DNA from: a virus
Virus record (IMG/VR): IMGVR_UViG_3300025121_000023
Coordinates: 48,561 to 112,560 of that record
Direction: 5' to 3' (one strand)
DNA length: 64,000 nucleotides
This document shows, piece after piece, positions 16,857-24,683 of this stretch (position 1 is its first letter; every line of letters begins with the position of its first letter). The notes under the pieces were generated by a model. The model worked only from the letters and a program-made list of their open reading frames with translations. It made no database searches and had not been told where the DNA came from. The position numbers and the translations under genes were made by a program.

Positions 16857-17018
16857 ATGAAAGTAAAAACGAAAACGAAAGTAGAATTATCCATATCATT
16901 TGATGATGATTTATTAAAATATATAAAAGAAAATTATGTAAATAGATCTAAATTTATTGAATATTGTGTTATACAAGAATTATCTAAATTTGATAAATAT
17001 AAAAATAAATTATCATAA
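16857..17018 (+). CDS. Small ribbon-helix-helix-like protein, 53 aa
   Basis: It reads MKVKTKTKVELSISFDDDLL and continues KYIKENYVNRSKFIEYCVIQ, again a beta strand followed by two helices with an N-R-S-K turn, like the divergent protein at 16580-16738. Its TAA shares one base with the ATG of the zinc-ribbon endonuclease at 17018, so the two are coupled. It could repress endonuclease expression. A phage-type promoter motif (TTTTATATATA) precedes it by about 15 bases. Confidence 0.7.
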   Translation: MKVKTKTKVELSISFDDDLLKYIKENYVNRSKFIEYCVIQELSKFDKYKNKLS

Positions 17019-18121
17019 TGAAAAGAAAAACTACCGATGAATTTATATTAGATGCACAAAAAGTTCACAAAGATAAATATAATTATTCATTAGTTGATTA
17101 TATAAATACTAAAACTAATGTTAAAATTATATGTAATATACACGGAGAATTTGAACAATTACCAGCCAATCATTTGATAGGTAAGGGTTGTTATAAATGT
17201 GGAAGAATAACAACAACAAAGAAAAAATCTTTATCTACTGACGAATTTATAATACGTTCCAAAAAAATTCACAATAATAAATATGATTATAATTTAGTAA
17301 AATATATAAATAATAAAACCAAAGTTAAAATTATATGTCCTGAACACGGATTATTTGAACAAATACCTAATTATCATATAAACAATGGAAGTGGTTGCCC
17401 TAAATGTAAATTTGAAAAAATAGCAAAGTTATATTCCAGAAGTAATAATGATTTTTTATTACAGGCAAAAAAAATTCACGGGAATATATATGATTATTCG
17501 TTAGTAAATTATAAAAATGATATAACAAAAGTAAAATTAATATGCTTAATACACGGAGAATTCGAACAAACACCCAATAAACATTTAAAGGGTAGAGGTT
17601 GTCAAAAATGTGGAGGAACAAGTCTAAAAACAACAGAACAATTTATTATAGATGCTAAAAAAATACATAATAAAAAGTATGATTATAAATTAGTTAATTA
17701 TAAAGGGAATCGAATTAAAATTAAAATTATTTGTAATGAACACGGGATATTTAATATAATTCCAGTTAAACATTTAATAGGTAGAGGTTGTCCTAAATGT
17801 AGAGAAACAATAGGAGAAACCAAAGTTAGAACATTATTAGAAAATAATAATATAAGTTATGAAATACAAAAGACATTTGATGGATGTATATATGAAAAAT
17901 CTTTAAAATTTGATTTTTATTTACCTGATAAAAATATAGCAATTGAGTTTGATGGGATACAACATTTTGAACCCATTGAATGGTTTGGGGGAGAAAAAAG
18001 ATTTAAAATTCAACAAAAAATAGATTTAATTAAAACTAATTATTGTAAGGATAATAATATTAAATTAATAAGAATATCGTATTTGGAAAATGTTGATATT
18101 AAACTTAATGCTTTCTTTTAA
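17018..18121 (+). CDS. Zinc-ribbon-repeat (DUF723-type) homing endonuclease with Vsr-like nuclease domain
   Basis: Four tandem repeats of about 60 residues (5-265) each have the form F-I-x-x-A-K-K-I-H-x-x-K-Y-D-Y-S-L-V, then I-C-x-x-H-G-x-F-x-Q-x-P-x-x-H-L and G-x-G-C-x-K-C. They resemble the treble-clef DNA-binding repeats of DUF723 proteins. The C-terminal 100 residues form a PD-(D/E)XK/Vsr-like nuclease: FDFYLPDKNIAIEFDGIQHF carries the Asp and Glu, and IKLIRISY follows. It is probably a free-standing homing endonuclease. It is translationally coupled to the upstream ribbon-helix-helix gene and followed by a fragment of another endonuclease at 18280. Confidence 0.8.
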   Translation: MKRKTTDEFILDAQKVHKDKYNYSLVDYINTKTNVKIICNIHGEFEQLPANHLIGKGCYKCGRITTTKKKSLSTDEFIIRSKKIHNNKYDYNLVKYINNKTKVKIICPEHGLFEQIPNYHINNGSGCPKCKFEKIAKLYSRSNNDFLLQAKKIHGNIYDYSLVNYKNDITKVKLICLIHGEFEQTPNKHLKGRGCQKCGGTSLKTTEQFIIDAKKIHNKKYDYKLVNYKGNRIKIKIICNEHGIFNIIPVKHLIGRGCPKCRETIGETKVRTLLENNNISYEIQKTFDGCIYEKSLKFDFYLPDKNIAIEFDGIQHFEPIEWFGGEKRFKIQQKIDLIKTNYCKDNNIKLIRISYLENVDIKLNAFF

Positions 18122-18279
18122 AAAATTTTTTAATTATCATAAATAATATAGATTAAAAATTTAATTTTGTTTTATTAATTTATGAATTCATATGATTAAT
18201 GAATTATTTAAATGCTTTTAACATATAATTTAATGAAAACTTTTTTTTTCTATAAGTATATATTAAAAGAAATAGTGGA

Positions 18280-18444
18280 ATGATATTAAAAATAATATCA
18301 AAAAATGATTTTATAAAAAATAGTTTAGGATCTTATAAATCATCTTTAAAAAATAAATGGTTAGATGAAATATGTAACTATATATTAAAAATTGAATACA
18401 GGATATATGACAAATACTATGATTCAAGGCGATTGTCTTGTTGA
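18280..18444 (+). pseudogene. Fragment of a homing-endonuclease DNA-binding domain
   Basis: A 54-residue frame, MILKIISKNDFIKNSLGSYK then SSLKNKWLDEICNYI. The F-x-x-x-x-x-x-x-Y-x-x-x-x-x-x-x-W-L-D-E-I-C pattern is typical of a NUMOD-like module found in phage homing endonucleases. The frame runs into the methyltransferase gene and stops at 18444, so it is probably a truncated remnant rather than a working gene. It could still be translated: a promoter-like AT motif lies just upstream. Confidence 0.5.
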
Positions 18445-19180
18445 AATGCAAAAAATCGAAGATAAATCTATTGATATGATCTTTGCTGACCTACCTTTTG
18501 GAACTACAAACTGCAAATGGGATTCACCAATAGATTTAAATTTATTATGGATACAATATAAAAGAATAATCAAAGACAATGGTACTATTTTATTATTTGC
18601 TCAAACACCGTTTGATAAAGTGCTAGGATGTTCAAATTTAGAATGGTTAAGGTATGAATGGATTTGGGAGAAAACACAACCAACAGGTCATCTTAATGCA
18701 AAAAAGATGCCGATGAAAGCACATGAAAATATACTAGTATTCTATAAACATCTTCCAGTATACAACCCTATTAAAACTTTTGATCATAAAAGAAAAGTAT
18801 CCACAGCACATCATAAAAGAAATACTAATCAAGGTGAAATTTATCACGAACATGGTAAATTTGTAGATTATGATAGTACAGAAAGATACCCAAGAAGCGT
18901 ATTGAAATTTGCAAGTGATAAACAGAAAGTTAATTTACATAGCGCACAAAAACCATTATTATTATGTGAATATATGATTAAAACCTATACTAATGAGGGG
19001 GATACAGTATTAGATAATGTTATGGGATCTGGAACGATTGGAGTTGCGTGTTTTAATTTAAATAGAAATTTTATTGGAATGGAAATATATAAAGATATTT
19101 TTGATATTGCTAAAAAAAGAATTCAATTCCATTCACGTAGAATTAAATTAAAAAAATTATTAAAAAACATAAATCAATAA
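18407..19180 (+). CDS. DNA methyltransferase (N6-adenine or N4-cytosine, beta-type motif order)
   Basis: Motif IV comes first (ADLPFG, a variant of DPPY) and motif I near the C-terminus (DNVMGSGTIGVACF), the order of beta-class amino-methyltransferases. The middle carries FAQTPFDKVLG, EWIWEKTQPTGHLNAKK, and ERYPRSVLKFASDKQK, all typical of a widespread phage methyltransferase family. No restriction partner is present, so it probably protects phage DNA or regulates it. The frame is open from a TTG at 18392; ATG at 18407 is preceded by CAGGA and is the better start, with ATG 18416 also possible. The target sequence cannot be inferred. Confidence 0.88.
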   Translation: MTNTMIQGDCLVEMQKIEDKSIDMIFADLPFGTTNCKWDSPIDLNLLWIQYKRIIKDNGTILLFAQTPFDKVLGCSNLEWLRYEWIWEKTQPTGHLNAKKMPMKAHENILVFYKHLPVYNPIKTFDHKRKVSTAHHKRNTNQGEIYHEHGKFVDYDSTERYPRSVLKFASDKQKVNLHSAQKPLLLCEYMIKTYTNEGDTVLDNVMGSGTIGVACFNLNRNFIGMEIYKDIFDIAKKRIQFHSRRIKLKKLLKNINQ

Positions 19181-19184
19181 AAAG

Positions 19185-19307
19185 TTGAATTTATATACAA
19201 TATTAAATTTTTATGTGTTGATTTTATATACATTGTATAAAAAATCAACACCACTATAAATATATTATAATCAGCAGTTTATAAATTTAGTGCTGAATTT
19301 ATATACA
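19185..19307. repeat. Three short direct repeats and two hairpins in a 248-base gap
   Basis: TTGAATTTATATACA (19185-19199), TTGATTTTATATACA (19218-19232) and CTGAATTTATATACA (19293-19307) are near-identical. A second hairpin, TCAGCA/TGCTGA (19271-19276 and 19291-19296), lies beside the third copy. They may be protein-binding or promoter sites for the GcvH-like operon. Confidence 0.5.
19215..19251. terminator. Perfect 11-bp inverted repeat after the methyltransferase gene
   Basis: GTGTTGATTTT (19215-19225) pairs perfectly with AAAATCAACAC (19241-19251) around a 15-base loop. It lies 35 bases after the methyltransferase stop. A terminator is likely, although no long T run follows. Confidence 0.5.
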
Positions 19308-19428
19308 TAAATCTTTAAAATATTTTTATTTCAGAACTATTAATTATCTATCATACAACGTATTGTTTCATTTGGTATTATAATTGTTTATAATAACTTA
19401 AATTATTAACAAAAAAAATCCAAATAAA

Positions 19429-20118
19429 ATGGCAATATTATTATTAATTTCGTTTCTTATAGTTATGTTATCTATAGATGCGATAATTCAGTACAAAAGA
19501 AAAAATAAAGAAGATGTATCAGTAAAAAATTATTTTAATACAACTGATTTATTAGACGAAAAAAAAATTATTATACCAAGAGGTATACTTTTTGACAAAA
19601 CACATACTTGGACACATATGAAAAAATATGGTAATGTTAGAGTAGGTGTTAATGATTTTCTACAACATATTATTGGTGATATAACAAAAGTAATTATGAA
19701 AAACAACAATGAATATGTTAAAAGAAATGATTTATTATTATCTATTATTCAAAATGGTAAAAAAATTAATTTATATTCACCAGTGAATGGTAAAATTGTT
19801 TGTTGTAATAATAATTTATTAAAAAATTCTAATTTAATAAATGAATCTCCTTATGAAGATGGGTGGATATATGAAATATCCCCTACTAATTGGGAAAAAG
19901 ATATAAAAAGTATGTTAATGGATAAAACTGCTTTTGAATGGATTGAAACAGAATTTGTAAGATTTAAAGATTTTTTAACTAATACACAATTAAAAAATAA
20001 AGAAGAATTAATAATATTACAAGATGGCGGAGAAATAAAAGACAAAATACTATCTAATTTTGGTCCTGAAATGTGGGAAGAATTTCAGTTAAATTTCATC
20101 AATAAAAATAAATTATAA
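19429..20118 (+). CDS. Membrane-anchored GcvH-like lipoyl-domain protein, copy 1
   Basis: An N-terminal hydrophobic helix (residues 1-22) is followed by a domain like the H protein of the glycine cleavage system: RGILFDKTHTWTHMKKYG, VRVGVNDFLQHIIGDI, LYSPVNGKIV and a SPYEDGWIYEISP segment. In GcvH the lipoylated lysine lies eight residues before the Pro of Y-[SA]-P; here that position is Gly and the lysines are one and two residues further on. Lipoylation is therefore uncertain. The C-terminus has LQDGGEIKDKILSNF and an amphipathic end. It pairs with the paralog four bases downstream. Confidence 0.65.
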   Translation: MAILLLISFLIVMLSIDAIIQYKRKNKEDVSVKNYFNTTDLLDEKKIIIPRGILFDKTHTWTHMKKYGNVRVGVNDFLQHIIGDITKVIMKNNNEYVKRNDLLLSIIQNGKKINLYSPVNGKIVCCNNNLLKNSNLINESPYEDGWIYEISPTNWEKDIKSMLMDKTAFEWIETEFVRFKDFLTNTQLKNKEELIILQDGGEIKDKILSNFGPEMWEEFQLNFINKNKL

Positions 20119-20122
20119 CAAA

Positions 20123-20824
20123 ATGGATCCAAATACATATATAAATATATTCGAAACAAAAGGTTTAGAATATATTTTAACAATACTATATTTTGCAATT
20201 TTAATACCATTTTGGATTGTTTTAAACAATCCAAAAGTGAGAAAGTATCTTAAAGATAAAATAAAAGTTATAACATTAAGCATATTAAAAATACCACGTG
20301 GTATATTTTTCAGTAAGAATTATACGTGGTCATATTTAGAAAAATCTGGTTTGGCTAATGTTGGTGTTAATGATTTATTTCAACATTTTGTTGGTAATGT
20401 GGAAGTAAAACATATTAGAAAGACAGGTGATTTAATAAGAAAAGGACAAATAATAACATTAATAAGTAAAAATGATAAAATACTTAAAATAAGCTCTCCT
20501 ATATCTGGGGAAATTGTTAAAATTAATAAATCATTAGAAATTAATTCAGAATTATTAAATGATAATCCATATAATAAAGGTTGGTTTTATTCTATTAAAC
20601 CTAGTGATTGGTCTAATGAAACAAAAAAATATTTTTTATCAGAAGATTCTGTAAATTGGGTTAATAATCAATTATCTGTTTTTAAAGATTTTTTATCTAA
20701 TTCTATATCATCAGATAATAATTTAATTTTACAAGATGGTGGTGAATTATTAGATAATACATTATCTGAATTGCCAATTAATGTATGGAATGATTTTCAA
20801 AAAGAATTTTTAAATGATATTTAA
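20123..20824 (+). CDS. Membrane-anchored GcvH-like lipoyl-domain protein, copy 2
   Basis: A paralog of the gene just upstream, with the same layout: a hydrophobic helix at about residues 15-35, a GcvH-like domain (RGIFFSKNYTWSYLEKSG, ANVGVNDLFQHFVGNV, ISSPISGEIVKIN, NPYNKGWFYSIKP) and a C-terminal LQDGGELLDNTL motif. Again the lysine is one residue off the canonical lipoyl site, so both copies changed in the same way. The codons for IPRGIF contain the palindrome ATACCACGTGGTAT (20291-20304). The two proteins probably act as a pair at the membrane; the role is unknown. Confidence 0.65.
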   Translation: MDPNTYINIFETKGLEYILTILYFAILIPFWIVLNNPKVRKYLKDKIKVITLSILKIPRGIFFSKNYTWSYLEKSGLANVGVNDLFQHFVGNVEVKHIRKTGDLIRKGQIITLISKNDKILKISSPISGEIVKINKSLEINSELLNDNPYNKGWFYSIKPSDWSNETKKYFLSEDSVNWVNNQLSVFKDFLSNSISSDNNLILQDGGELLDNTLSELPINVWNDFQKEFLNDI

Positions 20825-20840
20825 AAATAAATAATTATTT

Positions 20841-21293
20841 TTATAATAAATTTGAATATGGTTCAATTTTAGTAATTAATTTTAATGCTTGATTTTTTGT
20901 TATAGTTGTGTATTTATCTTCATCGAATATATAGATAACTTTTGAAAATTCATATATCTTTAAATTTCCATAATCATAGTTTATGTTTAACCCACACTTA
21001 TCTATCATTATCTTTAACCTTTGTATGAACTCAATTAAATTATCATGATCAGTTATATACATTGAACCTATATCTGTATTTATACATATTGAACCTATAA
21101 CTGATACTGATACATATTCCATATTCTGAAAACCAATGTATAAAAACATAGTGGTATCTTTATCAGATATTGCTTCATTAAATGACCAATCAATAGTACC
21201 TATTTTTCCATTTTGCAATTTTTTATGTTGAGCTTGACAAAATCCAATTAATGATACCATTATCATTAACATAATTAATTTAGTTTTTATCAT
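20841..21293 (-). CDS. Secreted hypothetical protein with Bacteroidota-type signal peptide
   Basis: A 150-residue protein beginning MIKTKLIMLMIMVSLIGFCQ, a hydrophobic signal peptide ending in CQAQ, as in many Bacteroidota exported proteins. The C of GFCQAQ might alternatively be a lipobox, but the following residues fit signal peptidase I better. The mature part is a small mixed alpha-beta domain without a recognised family. It has its own promoter in the large palindrome at 21322-21372. A role in the periplasm or at the cell surface, for example exclusion of other phages, would fit but is inference. Confidence 0.7.
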   Translation of the reverse strand: MIKTKLIMLMIMVSLIGFCQAQHKKLQNGKIGTIDWSFNEAISDKDTTMFLYIGFQNMEYVSVSVIGSICINTDIGSMYITDHDNLIEFIQRLKIMIDKCGLNINYDYGNLKIYEFSKVIYIFDEDKYTTITKNQALKLITKIEPYSNLL

Positions 21294-21321
21294 AATTTAA
21301 TTTTTTAAGTTTATATTTAAA

Positions 21322-21372
21322 ATTAAAGTACAAAGATAATAAAAATAATTTTTATTATCTTTGTACTTTAAT
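21322..21372. promoter_or_regulatory. Perfect 25-bp-arm palindrome containing promoter elements on both strands
   Basis: Arms 21322-21346 and 21348-21372 are exact inverted copies around a single A. Each strand contains TATCTTTG (minus 21338-21331, plus 21356-21363), the Bacteroidota -7 element. The minus copy lies about 40 bases upstream of the secreted-protein gene. The palindrome also follows the stop of the aaRS-like gene and could act as its terminator. Confidence 0.7.
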
Positions 21373-21424
21373 AATATTTTTTTGTGTCTATTTTAATAAA
21401 TTTTTTATGAATTTAGATTTATTT

Positions 21425-22348
21425 TTATATGTACAGTGCTTTTGCTTTTCTTCTTTGCCTAGTATTTTTACCAATAGTTAAAAGATTTTTTAATTTCATT
21501 GCTCTATGTAATCTTGTAATACCTATACCAGCACCATATCTTTCAATCATTGGTAATGATAAATATTCTTTTAATTCATCTTCAACTCTTTCTTTTGAAA
21601 ATTTATCATATAATAATTTAGAGTATTCACCATCTGATATTGTATGAAAACTATCTAACATTTGTTTTGTATCACACGATCTTTCAGCGGCACCAAATGT
21701 TTCTTGACCACATATAATAAAATCACATTTATTATATAATTCATCACCTGTTTTTTCATCTACCCCATGATATGACATATTAAAAAAAGGCGATGTTCTC
21801 TTTGGGAAATGTGTTATTGCTACTACATCACCATATTCTTCCCACATCATATTTTCGTGTTCAGATTCTAAAATATCTACACCATATTTATCACATAATT
21901 CATTATAAGTAAAGAATGGTATATCTTCTATACTTTCTACAAATCCTAAATGTACACTTAATTCACTCATAGTTCTTATAAGTCCTTGAAAATCACCTTT
22001 ATGTTCAAACTCAAACATTCCAAAAATTTTTTTGTGTCGATTTTCAATAGGGTTTTTTTCATCTCTATATGAAGTAGTTGTACAATATATTCCATCTGCT
22101 TCTTCTGGCATAGTTAATAATATCATCTCCAAACTCATTTGATTTGTCTGTGCCAACGGCCAAGTGTTTCCATCAAATGAAAATGATCTTAATGTAGATG
22201 GATCTTCACAAGCTGCTAAAATAGATTTTATTGGTGATGGAAATACTTCTTTGTAATTTTTTTGGCTAAAAAAAGACCTCATTAATTTAATAATGAGGTC
22301 AAAGTCTTGAGGACCAATTACTTCTTGATTAAAAATTTTTTTCGTCAT
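21425..22348 (-). CDS. Class II aminoacyl-tRNA-synthetase-like catalytic domain, possibly asparagine/aspartate type
   Basis: A 307-residue stand-alone catalytic core. Motif 2 is visible as TTSYRDEKNP...GMFEFEHKGD and motif 3 as ERYGAGIGITRLHRAMKLK. SPIKSILAACED and WPLAQTNQMSLEMILLTM correspond to the motif 1 region. Asp/Asn synthetases carry an N-terminal OB domain that binds the anticodon, and it is missing. Such cores can be amino-acid ligases or modify tRNA or proteins (compare AsnA or PoxA/EpmA), so tRNA charging should not be assumed. A phage-type promoter motif lies about 50 bases upstream on the minus strand. Confidence 0.7.
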   Translation of the reverse strand: MTKKIFNQEVIGPQDFDLIIKLMRSFFSQKNYKEVFPSPIKSILAACEDPSTLRSFSFDGNTWPLAQTNQMSLEMILLTMPEEADGIYCTTTSYRDEKNPIENRHKKIFGMFEFEHKGDFQGLIRTMSELSVHLGFVESIEDIPFFTYNELCDKYGVDILESEHENMMWEEYGDVVAITHFPKRTSPFFNMSYHGVDEKTGDELYNKCDFIICGQETFGAAERSCDTKQMLDSFHTISDGEYSKLLYDKFSKERVEDELKEYLSLPMIERYGAGIGITRLHRAMKLKNLLTIGKNTRQRRKAKALYI

Positions 22349-22447
22349 AAATGTTTTTTTTTAAGGGCAAAAAATTACCCAAAAACAGTCTTGTTATATA
22401 TTAATATTTTATGTTCTATTTTTTCTAAAAATGAATTATACAAATTA

Positions 22448-22478
22448 AAAAAGGTGAATAAAATTTATTCACCTTTTT
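22448..22478. terminator. Bidirectional intrinsic terminator
   Basis: AAAAAGGTGAATAAA (22448-22462) pairs perfectly with TTTATTCACCTTTTT (22464-22478). On the minus strand the stem is followed by a run of six T. It lies directly after the structured element at 22481-22530. Confidence 0.75.
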
Positions 22479-22560
22479 GAGCATATCTGTGGAATTTAAC
22501 CACCCCTAATCACAGGTTTGTGATTTATGCAAACATTACACCTTAATAGCAATTATTATT
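22448..22560 (-). ncRNA. Candidate small structured RNA ending in a terminator
   Basis: The stretch between the aaRS-like gene and the next endonuclease holds no gene but can fold. An outer stem GCATA/TATGC (22481-22485 with 22526-22530) encloses two hairpins, GTGG/CCAC (22489-22492 with 22500-22503) and ATCACA/TGTGAT (22509-22514 with 22519-22524). A competing pairing, CTGTG/CACAG (22487-22491 with 22511-22515), would break both. Read on the minus strand, the element is followed by the terminator, and an AT-rich promoter motif lies upstream at about 22600. It is too short for a tRNA. It matches no riboswitch I know. Confidence 0.35.
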
Positions 22561-22646
22561 TATATATTTAATTTTTAAATTAGTTTAAATTAAATTAATA
22601 TATAATTATATATTAAAAAAATTATATGATAATTTAAAAGAAACAA

Positions 22647-23552
22647 ATGAATAAATTAACATTAGAAAAATTTATCGAAAAATCTAAAAAAATACATGGT
22701 GATAAATATGATTATAGTTTAATTATTACTTTTGAAAATAATAAATCTAAAATAGATATCATTTGTCCAATACACGGTATATTTAAACAAAGATTGTCAA
22801 GTCATTTTACATACGGTTGTAGCAAATGTTCATTTGATGAACTAAAAACAAAACCAGAAGACTTTTTTATAAAAGTTAATAAAAAATATAATTCGTTTTT
22901 TAGTTATAATGAAAATAGTTTTGTAGATATGAATACCCCTATGAAAATAATATGCCCTATTCATGGAGAATTTTTGCAAAAACCTAGTAATCACTTATAT
23001 AGAAAAGGTTGTAAAAAATGTAAAAATGAAAAAATAGGTAATTTAAAAAGAAATAAGTTAGATTATTTCATAAACCAATCTAATATTGTTCATAATAGTT
23101 TTTTTGATTATACAAACGTAATTTACATAGATAATAAAACTAAAGTTAAAATTAATTGTCCAACACATGGTATATTTAAACAAAGACCAGATGATCATAT
23201 AAGAGGTATTGGTTGCCCTATTTGTAATGAAAGTAAAGGAGAAAAACAATTAAGAATTATATTAAAAAAATATAATATTGAATTTGAAATACAAAAAATA
23301 TTTAAAAATTGTAAAAACGTAAGAACATTACCATTTGATTTTTATTTACCTGAAAAAAATATATGCATTGAATATGACGGAGAACAACATTTCAAAGAAA
23401 ATACTTTTTGGGGTGGTAAAGATGCTTTTAAAAAACAACAAATGAGAGATAAAATAAAAACCGATTTTTGCAAAAAAAATAATATAAAATTACTTCGTAT
23501 AAGATACGATGAAAATATAAAAGAAAAATTATCTAATTATTTAAATATTTAA
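22647..23552 (+). CDS. Zinc-ribbon-repeat (DUF723-type) homing endonuclease
   Basis: Three repeats of about 60 residues (F-I-x-K-S-K-K-I-H-G-D-K-Y-D-Y-S, I-C-P-I-H-G-x-F-x-Q, G-C-x-x-C) span residues 5-195. They are followed by a Vsr-like nuclease domain with DFYLPEKNICIEYDGEQHF and IKLLRIRYDENI. The gene lacks one repeat compared with the homologue at 17018. An 87-base segment of its nuclease domain is almost identical to the next gene. It is likely a free-standing homing endonuclease; its target is unknown. Confidence 0.8.
   Translation: MNKLTLEKFIEKSKKIHGDKYDYSLIITFENNKSKIDIICPIHGIFKQRLSSHFTYGCSKCSFDELKTKPEDFFIKVNKKYNSFFSYNENSFVDMNTPMKIICPIHGEFLQKPSNHLYRKGCKKCKNEKIGNLKRNKLDYFINQSNIVHNSFFDYTNVIYIDNKTKVKINCPTHGIFKQRPDDHIRGIGCPICNESKGEKQLRIILKKYNIEFEIQKIFKNCKNVRTLPFDFYLPEKNICIEYDGEQHFKENTFWGGKDAFKKQQMRDKIKTDFCKKNNIKLLRIRYDENIKEKLSNYLNI
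23379..23465 (+). repeat. 87-bp segment shared with the next endonuclease gene (copy 1)
   Basis: It matches 24510-24596 with a single difference (ATG against ATA), although the rest of the two genes is much more diverged. This suggests recent gene conversion. Confidence 0.85.
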
Positions 23553-23594
23553 CAACAGTATATATCGATTTAATAGAAAAAGATAAAGAAACAA

Positions 23595-24683
23595 ATGGGT
23601 AAACGAAAAACAAATAACGAATGGTATGATTTATTTAATAATAAACACAATTTTAAATATAAATATATTGATATTATTACAGAAAAAAATAGAAGATTCG
23701 TAGTATTTGATTGTGGAAAACATGATATACAAAAACAAAGAATAGAACAGCATTTAAAAGGGTTTGGCTGTCAAAAATGTTATAATAATGAAAAAAAAAT
23801 AAATAGTAATCATTTTATAAATGCTATGAATGAAATTCATAATAATAAATACTCTTATATCGATGGTTATAAAAATATGAAAACTAAAATAAAAATAAAA
23901 TGTGAAAAACATGGTATTTTTTATTTATATCCGATTCATCATAAAAATGGGCAAGGTTGTAAAAAGTGCAAAATGGATAAACATAACGAATTAAAATTAT
24001 TTAAATTTATTAATAATGCAAATATTAAACATAATTTTAAATTTAGATATGATAAATTTATTTATAACGGGTATAATAAAAAATCTATTATTACTTGTCC
24101 TATTCATGGTGATTTTTTAATGAGTTCCTATAGTCATTTAAAAGGTAGAGAATGTAAAAAATGCAAAATTGACGAACAAACTAAAACAAATAAACAATTC
24201 TTATTAGATGCTAATAAAATACATAATAATTTTTATATTTATCCAGAAAAATATGTAAATTCTAATAGAAAAATGTTAATTATTTGTCCATTACATGGTT
24301 CATTTTATCAATTACCAAAAAATCACACATCAAATAAACAAGGTTGTCCTAAATGCAATAGAAGTAATGGTGAATTGGAAATAGAAATGTTATTAAATGA
24401 TTTTAATTTAAAATATATTATTGAATATAAATTCGAAAAATGTATAAATAAATTACCATTACCATTTGATTTTTATTTACCAGAACATAATTTGTGTATT
24501 GAATATGATGGAGAACAACATTTCAAAGAAAATACTTTTTGGGGTGGTAAAGATGCTTTTAAAAAACAACAAATAAGAGATAAAATAAAAACCGATTATT
24601 GTAAAGAAAATAATATACATTTACTTCGCATAAGATATGATGAAAATATATTAGAAAAATTAAATTTTATCTTGACATTATAA
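23595..24683 (+). CDS. Zinc-ribbon-repeat (DUF723-type) homing endonuclease
   Basis: It begins MGKRKTNNEWYDLFNNKHNF and holds four or five zinc-ribbon repeats, some degenerate, followed by the nuclease domain (LPFDFYLPEHNLCIEYDGEQ...IHLLRIRYDENI). It overlaps the 3' end of the convergent neck-protein gene by 17 bases. With the gene at 25594 on the other side, the neck gene is flanked by endonucleases. The 42-base gap to the previous endonuclease contains a TATATAT promoter motif. Confidence 0.8.
   Translation: MGKRKTNNEWYDLFNNKHNFKYKYIDIITEKNRRFVVFDCGKHDIQKQRIEQHLKGFGCQKCYNNEKKINSNHFINAMNEIHNNKYSYIDGYKNMKTKIKIKCEKHGIFYLYPIHHKNGQGCKKCKMDKHNELKLFKFINNANIKHNFKFRYDKFIYNGYNKKSIITCPIHGDFLMSSYSHLKGRECKKCKIDEQTKTNKQFLLDANKIHNNFYIYPEKYVNSNRKMLIICPLHGSFYQLPKNHTSNKQGCPKCNRSNGELEIEMLLNDFNLKYIIEYKFEKCINKLPLPFDFYLPEHNLCIEYDGEQHFKENTFWGGKDAFKKQQIRDKIKTDYCKENNIHLLRIRYDENILEKLNFILTL
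24510..24596 (+). repeat. 87-bp segment shared with the previous endonuclease gene (copy 2)
   Basis: Partner of 23379-23465; it covers the catalytic Asp/Glu region of the Vsr-like nuclease domain. Confidence 0.85.

Noticed and set aside
22481-22530. tRNA gene beside the synthetase-like gene
   Set aside because: An arm resembling a T-arm and a five-base closing stem are present, but the element is only about 50 bases, has no anticodon arm with a seven-base loop and lacks the invariant C56.
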